DNA of 6,678 nucleotides, from the NCBI GenBank assembly GCA_937890655.1, contig CALADT010000228.1, positions 1-6,678 on the forward strand, read 5' to 3'. A program made the position numbers and the translations under genes. Positions within the stretch are counted from its first letter, which is position 1. Each line of letters begins with the position of its first letter. This document shows positions 1-6,070 of the stretch, piece after piece. The notes under the pieces are model-generated. The model saw nothing but the letters and a program-made list of their open reading frames with translations, did not search any database and was not told the origin of the DNA. Source of the stretch: an uncultured Mucispirillum sp. GTDB lineage: Bacteria > Chrysiogenota > Deferribacteres > Deferribacterales > Mucispirillaceae.

Positions 1-411
1 ATTACGGTTATCTAAAAGCATTTCTTTATATGTGTCATACTGTAATTTATCATCTGTTATATTTTGTTCTTCAAAACGTAAAACACTTCTTTTAAACATA
101 AGCATATCAGTAAAGTTGCCTGATACTAAATCTGGATAAAGTGATTCCATATTTTTTTTATAGCCCATCATTTTAAATTTAGAGAATATGTTATGTTTAA
201 ATAAAAATACTCTATCTTCTCTTTCCATTTCCCCTTGAGGTTCTGTGGTAAAGCATATATTTACACCACTTAAAAAATAAAATACTCGCTCTGCATTACT
301 ATGTGGTATATCTTGAGTATATGCAAAATCCACACTGTTGCCATACATTTTCATTTCAATGGCGGCAAGTTTTGTATTTACTGATGGATTTACTATTAAT
401 AATTTAGCCAT
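1..411 (-). CDS. Hypothetical protein, C-terminal end beyond the window
   Basis: The frame is open from the ATG at 409-411 to the left edge, giving 137 residues that begin MAKLLIVNPSVNTKLAAIEM. The start overlaps the end of mqnE by 8 bases (mqnE stop TAA at 404-406) and has an AAGGAAG ribosome-binding site 9 bases upstream inside mqnE, so the two genes are almost certainly translated from one mRNA. I do not recognise the family. The N-terminus (KLLIVNPS) looks like a first beta strand of an alpha/beta fold, slightly reminiscent of receiver domains. The acidic residues and lysine expected of a receiver are not evident, so that is only a resemblance. The rest is rich in Phe, Met, Lys and Glu, with no signal peptide, no membrane segment and no cysteine motif (a single Cys near residue 54). 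It is probably cytoplasmic. Tight coupling to mqnE hints at co-regulation with menaquinone synthesis, but nothing visible assigns it a step there. Confidence 0.8.
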   Translation of the reverse strand, partial: MAKLLIVNPSVNTKLAAIEMKMYGNSVDFAYTQDIPHSNAERVFYFLSGVNICFTTEPQGEMEREDRVFLFKHNIFSKFKMMGYKKNMESLYPDLVSGNFTDMLMFKRSVLRFEEQNITDDKLQYDTYKEMLLDNRN

Positions 412-1429
412 ATACTTTTACTTCCTTATAAAAAGAATCCCTTTCTATTGGTAACATGCCGGCAGATTTTACCATAAATATAAGCTGTTGAGCTGTCATA
501 GAATCATCTGTGTTGCCGCCTGCTGCATGTGCTATATTTTCTTTAACAATAGTGCCGTCTAAATCATCAGCTCCTGCACGTAACGCAATTTGTGCTGTTT
601 TATGACCTAGCATAACCCAGTATGCTTTAATGTGAGGTATATTTTCAAGGATAATTCTAGCACTTGCCACAGTTTTTATATCTTCTACACCTGTTGCATG
701 GAATTGACCGTCCAAAAATGTATCATCTGGTTGGAAAGAAAGTGGTATAAAGGCAGAAAAACCTTGTAAACCTTTACTTAATGATTTCTCTTGTAAGTCC
801 CTTAATGCTAAAAGGTGTTTAAATTTATCATCATTATTTTCTAAATGGCCATAAAGCATAGTTGCATTTGTAGTGAGCCCTTCTTGGTGAGCAGTTTCAT
901 GAATTTCAAGCCATCTAGTAGCAGGGATTTTTTCAGGGCAAATCTGGTTTCTAACATGCTCTGCAAATATTTCAGCACCACCACCAGGCAACATTTCCAC
1001 CCCTGCTTTTTTTAGTGCTTTTAATACATCTGCTACACTTTTATTAGATATTTTAGAAAAATAGTCAATTTCAACAGCAGAAAATGATTTTATAACTTTT
1101 TCTGGAAAGTTAGTTTTTAAAGCATGCACCATATCAGTATAATATTCAAAAGGGTAATCAGGGTGCAGGCCACCTACAATATGAATTTCTTTAGCATCTG
1201 CCCCTTTATCTGCAACATATTTTACTGCATCTTCTTTTGTCATGTTATATGAGCCATCTTCATTTTTATTTTTAGCAAAAGCACAAAATTTACAGTGGCT
1301 AACACATATATTAGTATAGTTTAGGTGCAAGTTGCGTATAAAAAATACTTTATTGCCCCATTTTGATTGGCGTATTTTATCTGCTTTTTCTATTAATGAG
1401 TGAAAATCTAATTCAAATGGATTATTCAT
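404..1429 (-). CDS. mqnE: Aminofutalosine synthase (radical SAM)
   Basis: MqnE joins 3-[(1-carboxyvinyl)oxy]benzoate to the adenosyl part of S-adenosylmethionine, giving aminofutalosine in the futalosine route to menaquinone; it is cytoplasmic. The 341-residue product has the radical SAM cluster motif CX3CX2C (Cys42, Cys46, Cys49, in NICVSHCKFCAF), the VGGLHP glycine motif at 85-90, LPGGGAE at 147-153, TNATMLYGH at 187-195, and C-terminal GADDLDGT (286-293) and HAAGG (301-305). These are typical of MqnE rather than of its relatives MqnC or CofG/CofH. The product is somewhat shorter at the N-terminus than many MqnE proteins. Upstream the frame reaches a TAG near 1465 with no ATG, GTG or TTG between, so the ATG at 1427-1429 is the only reasonable start. 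It has its own promoter and an AAGGAAG site, and overlaps the next gene by 8 bases. Other mqn genes are not in the window. Confidence 0.93.
   Translation of the reverse strand: MNNPFELDFHSLIEKADKIRQSKWGNKVFFIRNLHLNYTNICVSHCKFCAFAKNKNEDGSYNMTKEDAVKYVADKGADAKEIHIVGGLHPDYPFEYYTDMVHALKTNFPEKVIKSFSAVEIDYFSKISNKSVADVLKALKKAGVEMLPGGGAEIFAEHVRNQICPEKIPATRWLEIHETAHQEGLTTNATMLYGHLENNDDKFKHLLALRDLQEKSLSKGLQGFSAFIPLSFQPDDTFLDGQFHATGVEDIKTVASARIILENIPHIKAYWVMLGHKTAQIALRAGADDLDGTIVKENIAHAAGGNTDDSMTAQQLIFMVKSAGMLPIERDSFYKEVKVYG
421..427 (-). promoter_or_regulatory. Ribosome-binding site inside mqnE
   Basis: The minus strand reads AAGGAAG, 9 bases before the ATG at 409-411. It lies within the last codons of mqnE (encoding YKEVKVYG) and supports the start of the downstream overlapping gene. 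The surrounding bases closely match the initiation region of mqnE itself. Confidence 0.65.
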
Positions 1430-1440
1430 ATAACTTTTTA

Positions 1441-1447
1441 CTTCCTT
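1441..1447 (-). promoter_or_regulatory. Ribosome-binding site of mqnE
   Basis: The minus strand reads AAGGAAG, 11 bases before the mqnE ATG. The spacing is a little long, but it is the only purine-rich site there and it agrees with the only available start codon. Confidence 0.65.
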
Positions 1448-1469
1448 ATTATTTTTAATTAAGTTCTAT

Positions 1470-1498
1470 ATTATACCACGTTCTAAAAACTATTGCAA
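1470..1498 (-). promoter_or_regulatory. Sigma-70 type promoter of mqnE
   Basis: On the minus strand a -35 box TTGCAA (1493-1498) is followed by a 17-base spacer and a perfect -10 box TATAAT (1470-1475). The spacer ends in TGG, giving an extended -10 (TGnTATAAT). Transcription would start near 1463, leaving a leader of about 34 bases that includes the AAGGAAG site. In such AT-rich DNA -10-like words are common, but the box quality, spacing and TG extension make this the best promoter in the window. Confidence 0.72.
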
Positions 1499-1571
1499 AG
1501 TAAAAATATAATTTTTTAAATAAATACCACAAGAAATATTAAAATAATTTACTAACCTATTATATTTTTTC

Positions 1572-1599
1572 TTGATTAATTATTAAGTTACTATATAAT
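1572..1599 (+). promoter_or_regulatory. Probable promoter of fmt, close to the start codon
   Basis: A -35-like TTGATT (1572-1577), a 16-base spacer and a perfect TATAAT (1594-1599) lie directly before fmt. The expected transcription start, about 7 bases past the -10 box, falls at or next to the A of the ATG at 1606. No Shine-Dalgarno sequence lies between the -10 box and the ATG. If the promoter is used, the fmt mRNA has no 5' leader. Confidence 0.5.
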
Positions 1600-1605
1600 A
1601 CGTTT

Positions 1606-2532
1606 ATGAAAAAGATAGTATTTATGGGAACGCCGGAAATAGCTGTTCCTTCATTAAAAGCATTAATTGAAAGTGGTTATGATATACCACTTGTTATAAC
1701 TCAGCCGGATAAACCTAAAGGGCGAGGGCAATCTATGGCTTTTTCTCCTGTGAAAGAGTGTGCCTTATCGTATAACTTAAATGTTTATCAACCGGAAAAA
1801 ATTAAAAATAATCAGGAAGTGATTGATAAATTAAAAGAAATAGCACCTGATTTTTTTGCAGTTGTAGCTTATGGTAAAATATTACCACAGGAAGTGTTAG
1901 ATATTCCAAACACTGCACCTATTAACGTTCATTTTTCTCTTTTACCAAAATATAGAGGGCCTGCCCCTGTAAACTGGGCAATAATGAATGGGGAAGAAGA
2001 AACTGGTGTAGATACTATGCTTATGGATGCAGGTATGGATACAGGGGATATTCTATTAACAGAAAAAACACCTATTCTTTATAAAAACGCAGGTGAATTA
2101 GCTAATGAGCTTGCTATAAAAGGTGCTAACCTTTTAGTTAAAACCATAAACGAGTTTTCAAGTATTACACCTAAAAAGCAAGATGATTTATTATCTACAA
2201 AAGCACCTATGATGGATAAAGAAATGGGGCAGATAAACTGGAGCCTTGATGGAGTAATAATAGAAAGAATGATAAGAGCATTTACCCCTTGGCCTGCAAG
2301 TTATACATCACTTCAAGGTAGGAAGCTAAAAATATATAAAAGCCAAGTGGTAGAAAGCGATAATAAGAAACCAAGTGGCGAAATTATTGAAGTAAATAAA
2401 GATAGTTTTACAGTGCAGACAGGTAATAAAGCACTTAAAATATTAGAGTTACAATTTGAAGGTAAAAAAAGAATGGATAGTAAAAGTTTTCTTGCTGGAG
2501 CAAAAATTGTAACAGGAGAAAAATTAGTTTAA
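1606..2532 (+). CDS. fmt: Methionyl-tRNA formyltransferase
   Basis: Fmt transfers a formyl group from 10-formyltetrahydrofolate to Met-tRNA(fMet), making the bacterial initiator tRNA in the cytoplasm. The 308 residues are near the usual family length. The N-terminal formyltransferase domain (about 1-200) opens with KIVFMGTPEIA, has TQPDKPKGRG at 32-41, and carries the catalytic set Asn107 and His109 (INVHFSLLPKYRGPAP) and Asp145 (MDTGD). The C-terminal tRNA-binding domain (about 205-308) shows GQINW, MIRAFTPWPASYT and the closing LQFEGKKRMDSKSFLAG block. The start is fixed by homology: MKKIVFMGTP is the normal N-terminus, and an in-frame TGA at 1573-1575 blocks any long extension. No ribosome-binding site is visible. 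The usual partner def (peptide deformylase) is not adjacent; fmt stands alone, divergent from mqnE and 179 bases before htpX. Confidence 0.96.
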   Translation: MKKIVFMGTPEIAVPSLKALIESGYDIPLVITQPDKPKGRGQSMAFSPVKECALSYNLNVYQPEKIKNNQEVIDKLKEIAPDFFAVVAYGKILPQEVLDIPNTAPINVHFSLLPKYRGPAPVNWAIMNGEEETGVDTMLMDAGMDTGDILLTEKTPILYKNAGELANELAIKGANLLVKTINEFSSITPKKQDDLLSTKAPMMDKEMGQINWSLDGVIIERMIRAFTPWPASYTSLQGRKLKIYKSQVVESDNKKPSGEIIEVNKDSFTVQTGNKALKILELQFEGKKRMDSKSFLAGAKIVTGEKLV

Positions 2533-2552
2533 AAAAACTTTTTTAAAACTAA
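2524..2552 (+). terminator. AT-only inverted repeat at the fmt stop codon, possible weak terminator
   Basis: The arms TTAGTTTAAAAAA and TTTTTTAAAACTAA are almost perfect inverted repeats around a short A/C centre and overlap the fmt TAA (2530-2532). The stem is nearly all A:T, so it is weak, although the right arm supplies a T run. It could be a weak or bidirectional stop signal or an RNA-stabilising hairpin. It may also be chance in AT-rich DNA. Confidence 0.3.
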
Positions 2553-2652
2553 ACTGTCCTATATTAAATATATTAAAATATATAACAAAAAATTGTAATA
2601 TTTAAGCTGTTTTATATTATGTAATAATTATGTTTTTTTAATATTATGGTTA

Positions 2653-2688
2653 TTGAATATTGCATTATAGTTTATATATTTTTATTAT
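2653..2688 (+). promoter_or_regulatory. Possible promoter of htpX
   Basis: Two overlapping pairs fit a sigma-70 type promoter: TTGAAT (2653-2658) with TATATT (2675-2680) at 16 bases, and TTGCAT (2660-2665) with TATTAT (2683-2688) at 17 bases. Either would give a short leader before the ATG at 2712. The region is almost all A/T, so neither is certain. No CIRCE-like inverted repeat or other heat-shock operator was seen. Confidence 0.38.
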
Positions 2689-2711
2689 AAATTTTAAAAA
2701 AAGGGTAAGAA

Positions 2712-3629
2712 ATGACAACATTAAACACTTTTAAAACAATTATTTTAATGATAGCTATGATGGTATTATTTATGTTTGTAGGTAGAGCATTTGGTGGCAC
2801 AAACGGTATGATAATAGCTTTTGTAATAGCTGTTGGCATGAACTTTTTTTCATACTGGTTTAGTGACAAAATAGTATTGAAAATGTATAAAGCAGAAGAA
2901 GTAACAATAGACACTAACCCACGTTTATATAATATTGTTAGTAAGTTAGCTCAAAACGCTAACCTGCCTATGCCTAAAGTATATATTATTGCAAGTGGCA
3001 CACCTAACGCCTTTGCAACAGGTAGAAATAAAAACCATGCTGCAGTGGCTGTTACATCAGCATTATATAATTTATTAGATGATGAAGAATTATCAGGTGT
3101 TGTAGGCCATGAATTAGCACATATTTATGGTAAAGATATTTTAATTGGTTCTGTTGTGGCTATGATGGCTGGTGCTATTATGTTAATAATAGATATTTTC
3201 CAATGGTCTATGATTTTAGGTGGTGGTAAAGATGAAGAAAACTCAAACCCATTAGGTTTTATAGGCTCTATTCTTTTAATTATTTTAGCACCACTTGCAG
3301 CAATGTTAATACAGTCAGCTGTTTCTCGTTCTAGGGAATATATAGCAGACCAAAGGGGTGCAGAATTTTGTGGCAACCCAAAAGCACTTGCTTCAGCACT
3401 GAATAAAATTGCATACGGAGTGGAATTACACCCAATGGATAATGCAAAACAATCTACTGCACATATGTTTATAGCAAACCCATTTTCTGCACAGAAAATG
3501 ATGAGTTTATTTTCTACTCACCCACCAATAGACGATAGAATAGAAAAATTAAACGCCATGACAGTTGGGCCAGTTAGTGCAACATCTAACCCATTTAGTA
3601 GTAAAAAACCTAATCAGTTAATTAGATAA
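2712..3629 (+). CDS. htpX: M48 family membrane metalloprotease HtpX
   Basis: HtpX is a zinc protease of the inner membrane that cleaves misfolded membrane proteins, with its active site on the cytoplasmic face. The 305-residue length is normal. Hydrophobic segments are visible at about 7-25, 31-50, 143-165 and 181-204, the usual HtpX arrangement. The zinc site is complete: HELAH at 133-137 gives His133, catalytic Glu134 and His137, and SREYIAD supplies the third ligand Glu209. The PKVYIIASGTPNAFATGR strand at 89-105 and the C-terminal FSTHPPIDDRIEKL (267-280) are family hallmarks. The start has an AAGGG ribosome-binding site (2701-2705) 6 bases upstream. A strong terminator follows at once, so htpX is the last gene of its unit. 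It may have its own promoter in the 179-base gap after fmt. Induction by envelope stress is known for some relatives but is not shown by this sequence. Confidence 0.96.
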   Translation: MTTLNTFKTIILMIAMMVLFMFVGRAFGGTNGMIIAFVIAVGMNFFSYWFSDKIVLKMYKAEEVTIDTNPRLYNIVSKLAQNANLPMPKVYIIASGTPNAFATGRNKNHAAVAVTSALYNLLDDEELSGVVGHELAHIYGKDILIGSVVAMMAGAIMLIIDIFQWSMILGGGKDEENSNPLGFIGSILLIILAPLAAMLIQSAVSRSREYIADQRGAEFCGNPKALASALNKIAYGVELHPMDNAKQSTAHMFIANPFSAQKMMSLFSTHPPIDDRIEKLNAMTVGPVSATSNPFSSKKPNQLIR

Positions 3630-3632
3630 TTT

Positions 3633-3656
3633 AAGCTCCCATAAGGGAGCTTTTTT
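3633..3656 (+). terminator. Intrinsic terminator of htpX
   Basis: A perfect 8-base stem AAGCTCCC/GGGAGCTT (3633-3640 and 3645-3652) with a four-base ATAA loop runs into six T's (3651-3656). It starts 4 bases after the htpX stop codon. Confidence 0.92.
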
Positions 3657-3824
3657 ATTATATAATTTAAATAGCTTATAAAATGATTTCTTTTATTATA
3701 TATTTTTAAAAACAAACCTACACTTAATAGTTATGTAATTTAAAAAACTAGATTAATAATATTTGTATAAGTAAAATATATTCAAATATAAAATTTATTT
3801 TTTAATTTATAAATTAGTATAATT

Positions 3825-3850
3825 AAAAAAAGCCCCCGTAAGGGAGCTTT
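3825..3850 (-). terminator. Intrinsic terminator of the exported-protein operon
   Basis: On the minus strand the stem AAAGCTCCC/GGGGGCTTT (3842-3850 and 3829-3837, one G:T pair) with loop TTAC runs into a T tract (3825-3831). It lies 24 bases after the stop codon of the 726-residue gene. Between this terminator and that of htpX (3657-3824) there is only AT-rich sequence with no gene or further hairpin that I can support. Confidence 0.9.
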
Positions 3851-3874
3851 AAAAGTGTTTTTATAAAATATAAG

Positions 3875-6055
3875 TTATTTTCTATTTTTCATTTTTTCAA
3901 TATGAGCTTTTATGCTTTCATTTAATTCATCATCATTATTATATTCTATAAGTTTAAAACTTTTCTTTAATGTGTTTTTACCACGTTTTATAGAACATTC
4001 AAGTGTGGAATTATATCCTTTTTCATAAAGGGCAAATTTTAAACAGCCTATATCAATTATATCATGGTAGCCACATTTTAAAATAATATCCCCACTTTTT
4101 AAGCCCACTTTATCAGCTAGAGAGTCTTTTAATACGCTTTTTACTTTTACCATATTTTTATCATCTGTTATAGTAATACCTATTGTTGGGGTGCCATGGC
4201 TTTTTACTTCTGTTGGGTAAATAAAAGCATCAGCTTTATTATTATCAACATTAATACCCTGCATGATAACATAGCTTTCTTCCCCCGTTAGTCGTTTATA
4301 CCTATATGGAATACCAGAATCTTTACCTGCATGGCCGTTACCTGTTAATACGATTATGGTAGTTTCAGGGTTTACCTGTCTATAATCTGATATACGTTTT
4401 GCCATAACTTCATCCCATATATTTTGTGATAAATAGAAGTTACTAAATTTCTTATTATCAAGGTTATGGTCTTGAAATATTTTATATATGCTTTTTTCAT
4501 AATCACTATTTAATACGTTCATAGCTTTTGGCAAATGTTCTACTTCTTCTTTTGTTAAGTTATCTATTTGGCCGTTAAATATTTTAGAATTAATACTTTT
4601 TGGTAAATTCAGTGGTATAATATCAATATTATTATCCCTTGCATATTTAAAAATAGGTGCATAAAGAGTATAATCATAGCCCCAGTTTTTAAAATAATCA
4701 GTGCCATGAAGCATTTCTTTTTCAGTAATACGCCCTTTTATGTAGTCATTAATAACATGGAGATAGTTATATTGCACCATTTCCATACCTATTGCTATAT
4801 TTTTTCTAGTATTATACATATATTCAATAACAGCAAGCTGGTTTAAATGGTGAGAATATTCTTCGTGGTTTTCCCCTACAAATATGGTTTTATATGGTTT
4901 TGCATCGTTCATTAAGTTATTAAAATCATATGATGATTTTGTGGTAATAATAACATCTGCACTATGTTCTAAAACATAAATTCCCATATGGCTTTCAGGG
5001 AGTATAGCTTTTACTAAAGCACCACCTTTAAACAGGAGCTCTTGGTTCATACCATATTTTTCTAAAAGCCTTAAGTTTTCTTCTTTTGCATTATTAAGCA
5101 GGAGTATATATTTATCTTTATTCTGTGGGTTTTTAAATATAAAATATTCGCTGTTTGCTTGGTTATTTATTTTTTTATCTGTATAAAATTTTGCTATTTT
5201 ATTATTGTAGCCGTCTATTATAACACTTGCATTATCAAGCATGCTAAATTTTAAATCATCATATGATTGTGTAAATTCAATATTATTAAATACGTTTTTT
5301 ACAGGTGATTCTTTATTTTCTGAAATATAAATGACTTTTTCTTGAAAAAACATATCTGCAATAACGGGCACTTTTTCATCACTATTTAGCTGACGTAGTA
5401 AATGGTAGTTAGGGTCAATAATTAATTTTACAGCACCATATTTAACAGGCACCTTAAATGTTTCTTCCCTATTAACACTAGATTGTAGTTTTCCATACTC
5501 TTTTCTATTATTATATTCCAGCATATAAGGGATATTCACTAATTTATCCCCATAAGTTCTATTAAGAGTAAATGATATATAATAACCGCCTTGTTCTGAT
5601 ATATATTCCATATTTTTAATATCTAACTTCATAAGTGGCATTTTAGTGAAATTTGCTTCATAAAAACTATCTGCATCAATACCTTTAAAACAGCTTAAAA
5701 CTTGTAAATAAGTTAATGATGGAGTATCTTTTAAACCTTTTACTTTTTCAAGCCCTTCATTAAATTTATCTTCCCCAATGGTTAGTTTTATCATATGGAA
5801 AATAAATCCAAGCCCTTCGTTATTCATTTCTGGTGTGCGTTTTGAGCCATAAATAGAAAGCTGTAACAATATTTCTTTACGTTTTTTTGCAGCATCACTA
5901 GAGTTTACATTTTTCTCAAAATTTTCCACAGCTTTTAAAATATTTGGGATAGACACTCTGTTATCCTGATTATATATAACAGCATGGGAAGTATTATTAA
6001 ATAATATAAATAATAAAAATAATGTAATAGTAGTTAGTTTTATAAATTTTTCCAT
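3875..6055 (-). CDS. Exported multidomain protein: M1-like tail, ChaN/Tiki-type domain, PDZ domain
   Basis: The 726-residue product has a signal peptide (1-25: Lys3/Lys6, hydrophobic core 8-19, SHA at the cleavage site). There is no lipobox cysteine, so it is probably periplasmic or secreted and not a lipoprotein. Residues about 40-145 resemble the helical end of M1-type peptidases (GLGFIFHMIKLTIGEDKF at 81-98), but no HEXXH is present anywhere. Residues about 150-225 look like a beta-sandwich ending in IIDPNYHLLRQL. Residues about 226-362 form a domain shared with the upstream gene. Residues about 385-600 are a Tiki/ChaN-type domain (haem-binding-uptake family) with GENH at 394-397, GMEM at 423-426 and GNGH at 572-575. 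Residues about 618-702 are a PDZ domain (SLADKVGLKSGDIIL at 645-659). The start is supported by TGAGG (6061-6065) 5 bases upstream. Only 15 bases separate it from the upstream gene, so they form one operon. Homologous ChaN domains bind haem or act as metal-dependent hydrolases; the substrate here is unknown. Confidence 0.85.
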   Translation of the reverse strand: MEKFIKLTTITLFLLFILFNNTSHAVIYNQDNRVSIPNILKAVENFEKNVNSSDAAKKRKEILLQLSIYGSKRTPEMNNEGLGFIFHMIKLTIGEDKFNEGLEKVKGLKDTPSLTYLQVLSCFKGIDADSFYEANFTKMPLMKLDIKNMEYISEQGGYYISFTLNRTYGDKLVNIPYMLEYNNRKEYGKLQSSVNREETFKVPVKYGAVKLIIDPNYHLLRQLNSDEKVPVIADMFFQEKVIYISENKESPVKNVFNNIEFTQSYDDLKFSMLDNASVIIDGYNNKIAKFYTDKKINNQANSEYFIFKNPQNKDKYILLLNNAKEENLRLLEKYGMNQELLFKGGALVKAILPESHMGIYVLEHSADVIITTKSSYDFNNLMNDAKPYKTIFVGENHEEYSHHLNQLAVIEYMYNTRKNIAIGMEMVQYNYLHVINDYIKGRITEKEMLHGTDYFKNWGYDYTLYAPIFKYARDNNIDIIPLNLPKSINSKIFNGQIDNLTKEEVEHLPKAMNVLNSDYEKSIYKIFQDHNLDNKKFSNFYLSQNIWDEVMAKRISDYRQVNPETTIIVLTGNGHAGKDSGIPYRYKRLTGEESYVIMQGINVDNNKADAFIYPTEVKSHGTPTIGITITDDKNMVKVKSVLKDSLADKVGLKSGDIILKCGYHDIIDIGCLKFALYEKGYNSTLECSIKRGKNTLKKSFKLIEYNNDDELNESIKAHIEKMKNRK

Positions 6056-6070
6056 ATGTTCCTCAATAAA

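Noticed and set aside
1572..1606. Upstream ATT codons as an earlier fmt start
   Set aside because: An in-frame TGA at 1573-1575 leaves only ATT codons, and the MKKIVFMGTP N-terminus already matches the family.
2533..2711. Riboswitch or heat-shock operator before htpX
   Set aside because: No structured G/C-containing stems and no CIRCE-like inverted repeat are visible; only candidate promoter boxes can be supported.
2672..2914. 80-codon open frame on the minus strand
   Set aside because: It is antisense to the start of htpX, whose product is unmistakable. It has an unremarkable low-complexity Ile/Asn-rich translation and no ribosome-binding site of note.
3125..3376. 83-codon open frame on the minus strand
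   Set aside because: It lies wholly inside htpX, opposite the zinc-site and membrane-segment codons; it is a shadow frame.
3657..3824. Possible small gene or RNA between the convergent terminators
   Set aside because: The stretch is almost all A/T, has no ribosome-binding site with a sensible frame and no G/C-containing hairpin. It is best read as spacer.
3875..6055. The 726-residue gene as an active M1 metallopeptidase
   Set aside because: There is no HEXXH motif. The HEEY sequence next to GENH belongs to the Tiki/ChaN motif and not to a peptidase zinc site.
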